DNA of 64,000 nucleotides from Ferrovibrio terrae_A (GCF_943372915.1 NZ_CALSAN010000018.1:1-64000); one strand, 5' to 3'; shown: positions 34,790 through 44,426, numbered from the stretch's first letter. The notes: generated by a model from the letters alone, not told the origin. A program made the numbers and translations.

Positions 34790-37294
34790 CTACTCCGCCG
34801 CTTCGATATTGCGGGCGAGCACTTCGCGCTTGCCGACATGGTTGGCGCCGCCGACCACGCCTTCCTTTTCCATGCGTTCCATGATGCGGGCGGCGCGGTT
34901 ATAGCCGATCTGCAGATGACGCTGGATAAAGGAGGTGCTGGCCTTGCGCTCGCGGCAGACCAGCGCCACGGCCTGGTCGTAGAGATTATCTTCCTCGCTG
35001 CCGCCACCCTCGCCACCCGAACCCGGCGCACCGTATTTGCCGCCATCGGCATCGGCAGTCACGGCTTCCACATAGATCGGCTCGGCCTGGTCTTTCAGCA
35101 TCTTGACCACGCGTTCGACTTCTTCATCCGAGACGAACGGCCCGTGCACGCGGCTGATACGGCCGGCGCCCGGCATGAACAGCATGTCGCCCATGCCGAG
35201 CAACTGCTCGGCGCCCTGTTCGCCCAGGATGGTGCGGCTGTCGATCTTCGATGTCACCTGGAAGGAGATACGCGTCGGGAAATTCGCCTTGATCGTACCG
35301 GTGATGACATCGACCGACGGGCGCTGGGTCGCCATGATCAGATGAATGCCGGCGGCGCGCGCCATCTGCGCCAGGCGCTGGATGGCGGCCTCGATATCCT
35401 TGCCGGCAACCAGCATGAGGTCGGCCAGCTCGTCGACGATGACAACGATGAAGGGCAGCGGGTTGAGGTCGATCGGCCGCTCTTCATACATCGGCTTGCC
35501 GGTATCGGGATCGAAGCCGGTCTGCACGGTGCGGCCGAGTTTCTCGTCCTTGGCGCGTGCCTGGGCGAGACGCTCGTTGTAGCTGGCGATGTTGCGCACG
35601 CCGAGTTCCGACATCTTGCGATAGCGGTCCTCCATCTCGCGCACGGTCCATTTCAGCGCCACCACAGCCTTGCCCGGCTCAGTGACCACCGGGGCGAGCA
35701 GATGCGGGATGCCGTCATAGACGGAGAGTTCCAGCATCTTGGGATCGACCATGATGAAACGGCACTGATCCGGCGTCAGCTTGTAGAGCAACGACAGGAT
35801 CATGGTGTTGATCGCCACCGACTTGCCCGAACCGGTGGTGCCGGCGACGAGCAGATGCGGCATCTTGGTCAGGTCGGCGATGATGGCCGAACCGCCGATA
35901 TCCTTGCCGAGCGCCAGGCCCAGCTTGGTGGACGGGCTCTCGAATTCGGCCGAGGCCAGCAGCTCGCGCAGATACACCGTTTCGCGCTTGGCATTGGGCA
36001 GTTCGATACCGATGGCATTGCGGCCCGGAATGACGGCGACGCGGGCCGACAGCGCACTCATCGAGCGGGCGATATCGTCGCTGAGGCCGATCACGCGGCT
36101 GGACTTGGTGCCGGGTGCGGGTTCGAGTTCATACAGCGTGACGACCGGGCCGGGGCGCACCTTGGTGATCTCGCCCTGCACGCCGAATTCGTTCAGCACC
36201 GATTCGAGCATGCGGGCATTCTGCTCCAGTGCATCCTCGTTGATCTTTTCGCGCGCGGTATCGGCCGGCGCCGGCTTCAGCAGCGACAGTTCCGGCAGCT
36301 CGAAATCGCCGGCATCGCCCAGATTGAGCGTGGTCTGCGCCTCGCGTGCGGCCCGCACGCCGGTGCGCGGCTTTTCGATGCGCCGGGTGACGCGGCCCTC
36401 ATCAGCGCGCTTGGCCGTTGGCAGCCGCGGCAGGTCGTCTTCATCGTCCTCGTCGTCGGCCTCATCGAGATCGTCGGCATCGACATAGTCATCCTCGACG
36501 GCAGCTTTCGCCTTGGCCTTGCCAAAGCTCGGCTCGGCCTTGCGGAGCACCGGCTTGTCGTCCTCGTCGTCGCGGGTGAAGGCTGCCTTGAGGCGACCGA
36601 AGAAACCCTGGGTTTCCTGGCCGGCGCGCACGGCGGCCTTGCCGCCCTGATAGATGCCCTGTGCCGCGAGGCCGGCGGTGGCGGCGGCGCCGAAGCCGAG
36701 CCCCGCGCCCATGCTGCGCCATTCGCTCATGCTGAGACCCGAGGCGAAATAGAAGCACAGCACGGCGAAACCGAAGCAGAGCACGGCCGGCAGCACGGCG
36801 GAGATCGGCATGCCGAGCATGACGCCGAAGGGCACCAGCTGGTGATAGAGGATGAAATCGCCGACCACGCCACCAAGCCCGGCGCGCAATGCCCAGACCG
36901 TCGGCACCGGTAGCGCAGCCGCGAAGGCCGCAAACAGGATCAGGGTGAGGGGCACCAGGGCCACATTCAGCCACCAGCGCGGCAGGCCACGGTGCGAGAC
37001 GATGCGGAAACCCCAGCTGGCCAGCAGCAGCACGAACAGCCAGGCCGAGAGGCCGAGCGTCTGCAGCAGCACATCGGAAACATAGGCGCCCGGCAGGCCG
37101 AGCCAGTTATGCGGCGCCTTGGGGGTGGCGTGATTGAAATTGGGATCGGCGGGGTCGAAGCTGGCCAGCGCCAGCGCCAGCAGGAAGCCCAGGCCAAGGA
37201 TCAGGATGCCGCCACCCTCGCGGGCCCGCATGCGCAGGAAATCGTCAAATCCCTCGGGGAAGAAAGACCGCTTCTTCTTCGACCTGGCAGCCAT
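34790..37294 (-). CDS. ftsK: DNA translocase FtsK
   Basis: 834-residue membrane-anchored DNA pump that clears chromosome termini from the septum and activates XerCD. The N-terminal domain (about 20-200) has four or five hydrophobic segments. An acidic linker at about 255-310 includes a run of Asp and Glu (DDYVDADDLDEADDEDDEDD). The motor has Walker A AGTTGSGKSVAIN and Walker B FIVVIVDELADLM. The C-terminal gamma domain is recognised in CRERKASTSFIQRHLQIGYNRAARIMERM. I prefer the ATG at 37294; a GTG four codons upstream is possible. Confidence 0.96.
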   Translation of the reverse strand: MAARSKKKRSFFPEGFDDFLRMRAREGGGILILGLGFLLALALASFDPADPNFNHATPKAPHNWLGLPGAYVSDVLLQTLGLSAWLFVLLLASWGFRIVSHRGLPRWWLNVALVPLTLILFAAFAAALPVPTVWALRAGLGGVVGDFILYHQLVPFGVMLGMPISAVLPAVLCFGFAVLCFYFASGLSMSEWRSMGAGLGFGAAATAGLAAQGIYQGGKAAVRAGQETQGFFGRLKAAFTRDDEDDKPVLRKAEPSFGKAKAKAAVEDDYVDADDLDEADDEDDEDDLPRLPTAKRADEGRVTRRIEKPRTGVRAAREAQTTLNLGDAGDFELPELSLLKPAPADTAREKINEDALEQNARMLESVLNEFGVQGEITKVRPGPVVTLYELEPAPGTKSSRVIGLSDDIARSMSALSARVAVIPGRNAIGIELPNAKRETVYLRELLASAEFESPSTKLGLALGKDIGGSAIIADLTKMPHLLVAGTTGSGKSVAINTMILSLLYKLTPDQCRFIMVDPKMLELSVYDGIPHLLAPVVTEPGKAVVALKWTVREMEDRYRKMSELGVRNIASYNERLAQARAKDEKLGRTVQTGFDPDTGKPMYEERPIDLNPLPFIVVIVDELADLMLVAGKDIEAAIQRLAQMARAAGIHLIMATQRPSVDVITGTIKANFPTRISFQVTSKIDSRTILGEQGAEQLLGMGDMLFMPGAGRISRVHGPFVSDEEVERVVKMLKDQAEPIYVEAVTADADGGKYGAPGSGGEGGGSEEDNLYDQAVALVCRERKASTSFIQRHLQIGYNRAARIMERMEKEGVVGGANHVGKREVLARNIEAAE

Positions 37295-37371
37295 GCCGTT
37301 CCTCACAGATTAACCATACCGGCGCGCATACACGGCCGCCGACCCGGGCCGATTCGCCCTAGCCTGACCAG

Positions 37372-38592
37372 TTAACCCCCGAGAACGTTACCAATGCGTT
37401 GAAGGGCGATCTGGGTGGTCGGGATATCCGACACCAGGGCAAGCCGCAGATAGGTCTTTCCGGCCCGTTCTCCGCCATTTTCCGGCCGGGTCAGGTAATT
37501 GCCCGGCAGGCTGCGGATGGCCGCCTCGCGCCACAGGCGCAGCGCCATGGCCTCGGGGTCACCGACATCGAGCCAGAGGTAGAAACCGCCGGCCGGGCGG
37601 AAAAAGCCGAAGCGGTTGCCCAGCACATTCTGCGCCATGTCGAATTTCTGGCGATACATCGCGCGGTTTTCTTCCACATGCTTCTCGTCGCGCCACAGCG
37701 CGGCAGAGGCCGCCGCCACCGGCATCATCATGCCGGTGCAGCCATAGTTGCGCAGCTTGATGAAGGCCTTGGTGATTTCCAGGTCGCCGGTGCAGAAACC
37801 CGAGCGCAGCCCCGGCGCGCTGGAACGCTTGGACAGCGAATGAAAAACCACAATGTTCTTCAGCGCATCCTGGCCGACCTTGTTGCCGGCCAGATGCAGG
37901 GCGGCATCGAGGCCCCCTGGCGGCGGCACCTGGTCGTAGATCTCGGCATAGCATTCATCGAAGGCGACGACGAAATCATACTGCCGCGCCAGTTCGATCA
38001 GATGCGCCAGATAGTCCACGCTGGCAACCGCGCCCTGCGGGTTGGCCGGTGAGCAGATATAGACGAGCGCCGTGCGCTGCAGCGTGTCCTTGTCCAGCGA
38101 TTTGAAATCGGGCAGGAAACCGTTCTCGGCCGTGGCCGGCATGAAATACGGATCGGCACCAGCCGCCACCGCCGCGCCCACATAGGTCTGGTAGAACGGG
38201 TTGGGCATCAGCACCAGCGGGCGCTCGCCTTTCGGACCCTTTTTCTGCGGCACGATCACATTGGCGATCATGTACAGGCCTTCGCGCGTGCCGGTCAGCG
38301 CCACGATCTGCGTCTCCGGCTCAATGAGAGTTTCCGGCAGCTTGTAGCGGCGCGTGATCCAGGCGGCGCAGGCGGCGCGGAATTCCGGCGTGCCGTTGAT
38401 GGTGGGGTAGCGGTTGAGGATGCTCAGATCCGCCGTCATCTGCTCGATCACCATCGGCGGCAGCGGATGCGACGGCTCACCGATGGACAGGTTGATCGGC
38501 GCCATACCAGCCGGCAGCGGCTCGGAATCGAGCAGGGTGCGCAGGCGGGCGAAAGGATAGTCGCTGAGTTCGTCGATACGGGGATTGAGCAT
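37372..38592 (-). CDS. dapC: Class I/II PLP aminotransferase, probably succinyldiaminopimelate transaminase
   Basis: 406-residue fold-type I aminotransferase. The PLP Lys is in VFHSLSKRSSAPGLRSGF. The conserved Asp-x-x-Tyr segment is VAFDECYAEIYD, and the C-terminal Arg lies in the GKTYLRLALV segment. The start MLNPRIDELSDYPFARLRTLLD with INLSIGEPSHPLP is typical of the alphaproteobacterial DapC-like group that makes lysine and meso-diaminopimelate for peptidoglycan. Related aspartate or alanine transaminases cannot be excluded. It is divergent from the AMP-binding gene across 172 bases. Confidence 0.85.
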   Translation of the reverse strand: MLNPRIDELSDYPFARLRTLLDSEPLPAGMAPINLSIGEPSHPLPPMVIEQMTADLSILNRYPTINGTPEFRAACAAWITRRYKLPETLIEPETQIVALTGTREGLYMIANVIVPQKKGPKGERPLVLMPNPFYQTYVGAAVAAGADPYFMPATAENGFLPDFKSLDKDTLQRTALVYICSPANPQGAVASVDYLAHLIELARQYDFVVAFDECYAEIYDQVPPPGGLDAALHLAGNKVGQDALKNIVVFHSLSKRSSAPGLRSGFCTGDLEITKAFIKLRNYGCTGMMMPVAAASAALWRDEKHVEENRAMYRQKFDMAQNVLGNRFGFFRPAGGFYLWLDVGDPEAMALRLWREAAIRSLPGNYLTRPENGGERAGKTYLRLALVSDIPTTQIALQRIGNVLGG

Positions 38593-38764
38593 GGCGGGTC
38601 ACGGCAAGGCCCGGCCGCTGGGGTGCGACTCGGGCGGGAAACAGGATGTCCGCAATCTACGGGGGCCGCCCCGGCCGGGCAAGCCGGGCACCCTGCATAA
38701 ACGGCGCATATCCTCACGCGGAAATGACGCCCGCCAAACCGCCAAGGCCGGCTAACATGCAGCC

Positions 38765-39979
38765 ATGCCGATATCAGCCCATCACTGGTTCAGCGATACC
38801 GATGTCTTGCGCCGCGTGGTCAGCGACGCTGGCCAGGCCGAGGTGCTGCGCCTGCGCGGTTCAGCGCCCATACTGCCGGCACTGTGGCCCGACGATCTGC
38901 GGCTGGAAGGTTTCGCCGCCCGCGAACGGCAGGCGATTGCCGAAGCCCTGTCACTGCTATTCGGCCTGACCCTGCCGCAGGACTTTGCCGCCGCCCGGCA
39001 CTTCGGCGACTGGCTCAGGCTGCTGCAGGACGCCTTCACGGCGCGTGGCGGTGCCGGCGACCTCACCTTCCGCAGTTCCGGCAGCACCGGAACACCGAAA
39101 GCGATCCGCCACAGCTGGGATCGCTTTGTCGAGGAACTGGAATTCCAGGCCAGCCTGCATGAACCTGCTGGCGCAAGTATCCGCCGCGTCGTCGGCTTGG
39201 TGCCATCGCATCACATCTATGGCTTCATGTTCGTGCTGTTGCTGCCGCAGCGCTATGGCGCAGGCTTCATCGATCTGCGTGGCCTGCGGCCGGCCGCCGT
39301 GGCCGAGCAGTTGCAACCCGGCGACCTGGTGGTCGGCTTCCCGCAGGTCTGGCAGGCCTTGAGCGAAAGCCGCCGCCCGATCCCGCGCAACGTGCGCGGC
39401 ATCACCTCGACCGCGCCCTGCCCGGCCGATACCGCACGTGCCGTGCAAGCCGCCGGCTTCACCCGGCTGGTGGAACTCTACGGCTCCAGCGAGACCGCCG
39501 GCATCGGTTGGCGCGATACGCCGGATACCGGCTTCACGCTGTTTCCCTACTGGCGCTTTGCCGGCGGCACCACGATGCTGCGCCACCGCAGCCGTGACCA
39601 GGTGGTGGCCCTGCCCGATCACCTGGCCGTGGTGGACCAGGCTGGCCGTTTCGTTGTGGTCGGCCGGCGCGATGGCGCCATCCAGATCGGCGGCATCAAC
39701 GTGAACCCCGAACATGTTGCTGCCGTGCTGCGCCAGCATCCGCAGGTCGCTGCCGCCCGGGTGCGCCCCTATCGCGTTGGCCGCACGCTGCGCCTGAAGG
39801 CCTATGTGGTGCCGAAGGATACCGCGACCGAGATCCCCAGCCTGCGCCGCATGGTGGAAGAGTGGCTGCGCAAGCAGCTGCTGCCGATTGAGCGCCCACG
39901 CCATCTTACCTTCGGCCTCAGCCTGCCCGATGGCGCCATGGGCAAGGCAGCCGACTGGGATATCGCCAAACCGGCCTGA
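38765..39979 (+). CDS. Short AMP-binding (adenylate-forming) enzyme
   Basis: 404 residues, about 100 shorter than typical acyl-CoA ligases. It keeps the core motifs: the P-loop TFRSSGSTGTPKAIRHSW near residue 105, VELYGSSETAGIGWR, and the hinge region VVVGRRDGAIQIGGINVNPEHVA. The C-terminal subdomain has a candidate catalytic Lys (GKAADWDIAKPA). The missing part is the front of the N-terminal domain. The pattern resembles aryl-AMP ligases found with aryl-polyene or xanthomonadin synthesis rather than fatty-acid ligases, but no such cluster is here. Substrate unknown. It stands alone, followed by a secreted hydrolase gene. Confidence 0.75.
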   Translation: MPISAHHWFSDTDVLRRVVSDAGQAEVLRLRGSAPILPALWPDDLRLEGFAARERQAIAEALSLLFGLTLPQDFAAARHFGDWLRLLQDAFTARGGAGDLTFRSSGSTGTPKAIRHSWDRFVEELEFQASLHEPAGASIRRVVGLVPSHHIYGFMFVLLLPQRYGAGFIDLRGLRPAAVAEQLQPGDLVVGFPQVWQALSESRRPIPRNVRGITSTAPCPADTARAVQAAGFTRLVELYGSSETAGIGWRDTPDTGFTLFPYWRFAGGTTMLRHRSRDQVVALPDHLAVVDQAGRFVVVGRRDGAIQIGGINVNPEHVAAVLRQHPQVAAARVRPYRVGRTLRLKAYVVPKDTATEIPSLRRMVEEWLRKQLLPIERPRHLTFGLSLPDGAMGKAADWDIAKPA

Positions 39980-40032
39980 GCCTTGTCGCCCTCCTGCCGG
40001 TTGCGCAGTATCGCCGCCAACAAAGGGAGGGC

Positions 40033-40830
40033 ATGATGCGTTTCAAACGACTGATCGTCGCGCTGGCAATGGCATGGCTGGCTTTGACGACGATGGCCCT
40101 GGCCCAGGACAAGATTGGCGTGCTGATGCTGCACGGGAAAAATCCGGGCAGCCCGAACGATCCCAATTTCGGCAGCCTGAAGGCCAAGCTGGATCATGAG
40201 GGCATGATTACGCTGATGCCCGACATGCCCTGGTCGGCCCGGCGCTATATCGACGGCAACTGGGACAAGGCGATGGCCGAGATCGACAGTCATGTAAAAA
40301 CCCTGCGCAGCCGCGGTGCGACCAAGATCGTGATCGCCGGCCACAGCATGGGCTGCCCGGCGGCGATGAGCTATGCCGCACGCAGCGGCAATGTGGATGC
40401 GGTTGCGTTGCTGGCACCGGGTCACATCCCCGTATTCTACATGTCGGTCAATGCCACGGGGAGCAGCATAGAAGAGGCACGCCGGTTGGTGGCGGCCGGC
40501 CAGGGCGACACGCGCAAGGACTTCAACGACAACAACCAGGGCAGGATTCTGCAGGTGCGGATGACCGCGAAGGACTATCTGTCCTTTTTCGATCCGACTT
40601 CGGACGCGGAGATGTCGGTAACCGCGCCAAAGATACCTGCGGGTACCGCCGTGCTCTGGGTGGTCGGCAATGCCGACCCGATCTACCAGCGCGGTCGCGG
40701 CTATGTATTCGACAGGCTGCAGGACAACCCGAAGAGCAAATATCTCGAGGTCGCCGCCAACCACCTGACCACGCCCGTGGTCGCGCGCGATGACGTCGCT
40801 GCCTGGATCAAGGCCGCCGTTGCGCCATAA
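40033..40830 (+). CDS. Secreted alpha/beta hydrolase
   Basis: 265 residues with a Sec signal peptide (RLIVALAMAWLALTTMALAQ, cleavage likely after ALA). The mature enzyme starts DKIGVLMLHGKNPGSPNDPN. The nucleophile Ser is in IVIAGHSMGCPAAM, the acid is probably Asp in WVVGNADPIY, and the His is in VAANHLTTPV. The fold is small and lacks a lid. An esterase or dienelactone-hydrolase-like activity in the periplasm is likely; the substrate is unknown. Two Met codons open the frame, and GGGAGG lies just upstream. A bidirectional terminator follows. Confidence 0.8.
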   Translation: MMRFKRLIVALAMAWLALTTMALAQDKIGVLMLHGKNPGSPNDPNFGSLKAKLDHEGMITLMPDMPWSARRYIDGNWDKAMAEIDSHVKTLRSRGATKIVIAGHSMGCPAAMSYAARSGNVDAVALLAPGHIPVFYMSVNATGSSIEEARRLVAAGQGDTRKDFNDNNQGRILQVRMTAKDYLSFFDPTSDAEMSVTAPKIPAGTAVLWVVGNADPIYQRGRGYVFDRLQDNPKSKYLEVAANHLTTPVVARDDVAAWIKAAVAP

Positions 40831-40867
40831 AAAAGCCCGGCCGGTTTGCCCCGGCCGGGCCGCTTTT
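40831..40867. terminator. Bidirectional intrinsic terminator
   Basis: GCCCGGCCGG (40835-40844) and CCGGCCGGGC (40851-40860) form a perfect 10-bp stem with a six-base loop. It is flanked by an A-run on the left and CGCTTTT on the right, so it can work for both convergent genes (hydrolase ending 40830 and phytase-like protein ending 40881). Confidence 0.85.
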
Positions 40868-40880
40868 CTGAACCGCTAGC

Positions 40881-42257
40881 TTACTTGGCGGCGAGGAAGT
40901 CTTTCACGTCCAGCAGCACAAACTCGTTATCGTCACTCTTGCCGAGCTGGCGGCCCGAGGAATAGGGCAGATTGTTGTCGTTGCCGACGATGATATGGGT
41001 GGCATCGACCACATCGACATTCTCGATGGTGAAGAAGGGGAAGGTCAGCTTCGGGCCACCCTCACCGGTTTCACCGCCCTGCTTCGCCTTCTTGTTCGGA
41101 TCGGCCATGTCCATCAGGTCGATATAGCCGACCTTCTTCACATAGCCTTCCGAGTCCGCCTGACTGAAGTCGATCTTGTAGATCCGCTTGAACTTGGCCG
41201 GCACATTGAAGCAGTCAGGCGCAACCGCGCCCTTGCAGGCCTGAGCCTGATTCCCCTCGGTGTCGTCGCGCTCGATGATCATGCCGGTGCTGGCGTCGAT
41301 CATGTTGAAGTCGCCGATGCTGTTGCCGTTGACTTCAAGGCGATACTTCCAGCTGCGACCGCTCCAGTCATTCTTGGCCAGATCGAATTCGAGGATGCGC
41401 AGGTATTCCTTGCCGTCAGCCCCCTTCTCGGTGCTGTTGGCGGCGGCATCCCAAAGAGCGCCTTCCAGCAGCGGATAGAGGAACTTGCCATCCTTGCTGG
41501 CGGCCATGCCCTCATAGCCCTTGCTGCGGCGCGACTCGAACGCCACCGCACCCGGCGCGCCCGGCGTGCGCACGGCATAATGATCGGGCGAACGCACCGG
41601 CTTGCCGTTCACCTTGGTCTCGACGATCTGCTTCACCTTGCCCTGGCGGTCGGTAGCGATAAGATAGGGGCCGAATTCATCGCCGAACCACAGCGTGTCG
41701 CCCGCGACCTGCATGGACTCCAGGTCGAAATCGGCGCCAGTGAGATAGCGCTTGTCGGTACCTTCATTGACGATCAGGAACGGCACTTTCTTGTCCGGGT
41801 CATGCAGGAACATTGTTTCCTGTCGCTGGATCTGACCGTTGGCGAAGTCGATCTTCAAGCGATGGAACATCAGCATCGCGTCGGGGGAGTTGGCCTTGTT
41901 GCCGAAACCATTATCGGTGACGACGAGGAACTCGCCATTGCCCAGCGCCTTGATGCCCGAGAAACCCTGCACCGGCTGACCCTCGAACGGCAGGCTGATG
42001 CCGATCTTGCGTGGCGCGGCCTTGTCCGACAGCGCCGAGATGCCCTCGACACTGCGCAGTTTGTCGTTGCGCACGGCGCCGGTGAACTTGCCCGAGGTCT
42101 TCAGCATGGCCGGCGCATCGGCCGGCGCCGGCACGAAGCTTTCCGCCGGCAGAAAAACATGCCCGGCGACGGTGGCGCGGAATGGCTTGGCATCCTGGGC
42201 GTGGACGGCGCCAGCCAGGAAAGTTGCCGAAATCAGTGCAAGTGCGATCGGTTTCAT
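40881..42257 (-). CDS. Secreted esterase-like phytase family protein
   Basis: 458 residues with a Sec signal (MKPIALALISATFLAGAVHA, cleavage after VHA). The mature part matches the 'esterase-like activity of phytase' family: RSVEGISAL, FSGIKALGNGEFLVVTDNGFGNKANSPDAM and FGDEFGPYLIATDRQGKV. These carry conserved Asp, Asn and Glu residues, and the C-terminus has IIVGNDNNLPYSSGR. Such proteins are beta-propellers exported to the periplasm or medium and implicated in phosphate or ester release. I chose the ATG at 42257, which starts the signal peptide and has GGGGGAATCGGAC upstream. Confidence 0.85.
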   Translation of the reverse strand: MKPIALALISATFLAGAVHAQDAKPFRATVAGHVFLPAESFVPAPADAPAMLKTSGKFTGAVRNDKLRSVEGISALSDKAAPRKIGISLPFEGQPVQGFSGIKALGNGEFLVVTDNGFGNKANSPDAMLMFHRLKIDFANGQIQRQETMFLHDPDKKVPFLIVNEGTDKRYLTGADFDLESMQVAGDTLWFGDEFGPYLIATDRQGKVKQIVETKVNGKPVRSPDHYAVRTPGAPGAVAFESRRSKGYEGMAASKDGKFLYPLLEGALWDAAANSTEKGADGKEYLRILEFDLAKNDWSGRSWKYRLEVNGNSIGDFNMIDASTGMIIERDDTEGNQAQACKGAVAPDCFNVPAKFKRIYKIDFSQADSEGYVKKVGYIDLMDMADPNKKAKQGGETGEGGPKLTFPFFTIENVDVVDATHIIVGNDNNLPYSSGRQLGKSDDNEFVLLDVKDFLAAK

Positions 42258-42379
42258 GTCCGATTCCCCCTGTGAAGTGTATGGGAGGAGAGTCGGTAAC
42301 GGCCTAGCATGACACTGCGATGCCGATGCGATGACAGGTCGATGACGACAGCCGCGCATCCCTGCGCTACACTTTGGCC

Positions 42380-42583
42380 ATGGATGAACCCAAACCGCCT
42401 GCGTCCACTGTTTGCAGTCTCGATGAGGCACCCGATGCCTGGCGCGGCTATCTGTCGCCAGCGGAAATCGCCGCCGAACTGGATCGGCTGCTGCCGCGCA
42501 TCCGCGACGACGCGCTCCATGCCAGGCTGATAGCGATCCGCAACAGCCTGCCGATGCCCGCGACCAAGGACAAAGCCGACTGA
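42380..42583 (+). CDS. Small hypothetical protein coupled to the oxidoreductase gene
   Basis: 67 residues, acidic and helical in character, not recognised: MDEPKPPASTVCSLDEAPD then YLSPAEIAAELDRLLPRIRDDALHARL. It contains one Cys and no membrane segment. The evidence that it is real is its one-base stop/start overlap (TGATG) with the flavodoxin-fold gene and codon use like that of its neighbours. A TTG six bases upstream could also start it. Confidence 0.5.
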   Translation: MDEPKPPASTVCSLDEAPDAWRGYLSPAEIAAELDRLLPRIRDDALHARLIAIRNSLPMPATKDKAD

Positions 42584-43164
42584 TGCGCGTCCTGGTTCTC
42601 TATGCCCATCCGGTCGAAACCAGTTTCCACGCCGCGCTGCATGCCCGCGTGGTGGCGGCGCTGAACGCCGCCGGCCATGAGGTCGATGATTGCGACCTCT
42701 ATGCCGAGGGCTTCAATCCCGTGCTGAGCCGGGAGGAGCGTCTGAACTATCACAACACAGCGGTGAATCGCGCACCGGTGCAGACTTATGTCGACCGCCT
42801 GCTGGCGGCCGAGGCCCTGGTGCTGTGTTTTCCGGTCTGGTGTTTCGGCCTGCCGGCGATCCTGAAGGGGTGGTTCGATCGCGTGCTGATGCCAGGTGTC
42901 GCCTTCGACATCAGCGACCCGGCCAATGTCAAACCGGCACTGACGCACCTGAAGAAGATCGCGGCCTTCACCACCTATGGCCGGCCGCGCTGGATGGCGT
43001 TTTTCATGGGTGACCCGCCGCGCAAGGTGATCACGCGATACCTGCGTGCACTGACCGGAGGCACCCGCGTGGGCTATCACGCCTACTACCACATGAATGT
43101 GGCGACGCCGGAATCCCTGCGCCGGCATCTGGACCGCATCGATGCGCTGATGCGCCGGTTTTAG
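42583..43164 (+). CDS. Flavodoxin-fold NAD(P)H oxidoreductase
   Basis: 193 residues of the NQO/MdaB/KefF type: MRVLVLYAHPVETSFHAALHARVVAAL opens the Rossmann-like flavin site. VLCFPVWCFGLPAILKGWFDRVLMPGVAFD is the hallmark FMN/FAD-binding and dimer segment, and TTYGRPRW follows. Such enzymes make two-electron reductions of quinones or support Kef potassium efflux. No kef gene is visible. It follows a small gene with which it is translationally coupled. A tRNA-Phe gene on the opposite strand lies 39 bases after its stop. Confidence 0.85.
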   Translation: MRVLVLYAHPVETSFHAALHARVVAALNAAGHEVDDCDLYAEGFNPVLSREERLNYHNTAVNRAPVQTYVDRLLAAEALVLCFPVWCFGLPAILKGWFDRVLMPGVAFDISDPANVKPALTHLKKIAAFTTYGRPRWMAFFMGDPPRKVITRYLRALTGGTRVGYHAYYHMNVATPESLRRHLDRIDALMRRF

Positions 43165-43203
43165 GGCGCATTGGTTTAATGTCGGGCGTTTTCAGGGGGA
43201 AAA

Positions 43204-43279
<76 letters not shown>

Positions 43280-43323
43280 ACACAACCTTGTTTACGGTCC
43301 ACACGGGGCCGTAACGGCGCGCG

Positions 43324-43352
43324 GTTATAGACAAATTCCCCACCCCTGTCCA
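43324..43352 (-). promoter_or_regulatory. Promoter of the tRNA-Phe gene
   Basis: On the minus strand, TGGACA (43352-43347) and TATAAC (43329-43324) are separated by exactly 17 bases. The following bases are CGCGCGCC, a GC-rich discriminator typical of stable-RNA promoters under stringent control. The predicted start near 43317 leaves a leader of about 38 bases before the mature tRNA. Confidence 0.6.
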
Positions 43353-43385
43353 GCCCCCGACCGGGCGGCCGTCCCGCCGGCCTAA

Positions 43386-44402
43386 TTACATGAATTTGGC
43401 CACGATATCGGTGGTCGAAGCCTTGCCGATATCGTCGAAATGCGCGGCCAGGAAGGCCTCCGCCCGCTCGCGGCCGAGATCGCGCAGATAGCACAGGAAT
43501 TCCCAGTCGGGATTGAGCTTGCTGGAGACGCTGAACTTGGCCAGCACGTCCTCGGCGTCGATGCTGTGCATGAATACGCGCGGATATTTCTCGCGGTTAA
43601 GCTCTTCGGTGTCGAGCAGATTGGTCACGAACTGGATGGCGCGCATCTCACGCATCAGGCTGGAATTCCAGCTCAGCGTATTGATGCGGTCCAGGATCGC
43701 CGCCGCGGTGTTGGGCACCTCGGGGATATTGATCGGGTTGATCTGCACGATCAGGATGTCATTGGTGCCCTTTTCATAGATCAAAGGGAAGATGGGCGGA
43801 TTGCCGCAATAGCCGCCATCCCAGTAGAAGTTGCCATCCACTTCCACGGCCTGGAACAGGAAAGGCAAACAGGCCGATGCCATCACGGCATCGGGCGTCA
43901 CCTCATCGCGATTGAACACGCGGATGCGACCGTTCTTCACGTTGGTGGCGCAGATGAACAGTTTGGCCGCCGTCTTGTTGGCCCGCAATGCCTCGAAATC
44001 CACCACTTCGGCGATCAGGTCGCGCAGCGGATTCACATTCGTTGGATTGAGCTGATACGGCGACATCATCTGCGACAGCGAATTGAAGAAATGATACATC
44101 GGCGAGTAATCCATGTTGCCGATGCTGAACAGCTTGTCGATCGGGCTGGGCTGCAACGGGCCTTTCTTGCCGGCTTCGGACGACTTACGCCAGAATGCCT
44201 CCAGCAACGCCTTCGCCTTGGCCGGACCGCCAGCGCCCAGGCCATAGGCCGTCACCGCCGCATTCATCGCACCGGCCGATGTGCCGACCAGCGCCTCGAT
44301 CTCGATACGGTCATCTTCCAGCAGACGATCAAGAACACCCCAGGTGAACGCGCCATGGGCACCGCCGCCCTGCAGGGCCAGCTTCAGGCTCTTCTTTTTC
44401 AT
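43386..44402 (-). CDS. Patatin-like phospholipase
   Basis: 338 residues. The catalytic dyad of patatins is present: Ser in EALVGTSAGAMNA (GxSxG) and Asp in YWDGGYCGNPP. The oxyanion motif GGGAHGAFTWGVL is at the N-terminus. It is likely a cytoplasmic or membrane-associated lipid acyl hydrolase. The length fits bacterial patatins related to those found near polyhydroxyalkanoate granules, but no such gene is adjacent. It follows the mechanosensitive channel gene on the same strand by 24 bases, so the two probably form an operon. Confidence 0.9.
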   Translation of the reverse strand: MKKKSLKLALQGGGAHGAFTWGVLDRLLEDDRIEIEALVGTSAGAMNAAVTAYGLGAGGPAKAKALLEAFWRKSSEAGKKGPLQPSPIDKLFSIGNMDYSPMYHFFNSLSQMMSPYQLNPTNVNPLRDLIAEVVDFEALRANKTAAKLFICATNVKNGRIRVFNRDEVTPDAVMASACLPFLFQAVEVDGNFYWDGGYCGNPPIFPLIYEKGTNDILIVQINPINIPEVPNTAAAILDRINTLSWNSSLMREMRAIQFVTNLLDTEELNREKYPRVFMHSIDAEDVLAKFSVSSKLNPDWEFLCYLRDLGRERAEAFLAAHFDDIGKASTTDIVAKFM

Positions 44403-44426
44403 CGTCGTAGTCCCCCAAATCCGGTG

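Noticed and set aside
34553..36913. 786-codon plus-strand frame opposite ftsK
   Set aside because: Shadow of ftsK; low-complexity His/Arg/Glu composition and no recognisable family.
40033..42257. Two convergent secreted enzymes as a possible phosphate-scavenging cluster
   Set aside because: They are on opposite strands with a shared terminator. No Pho box or phosphate transporter is visible, so there is no evidence of joint regulation.
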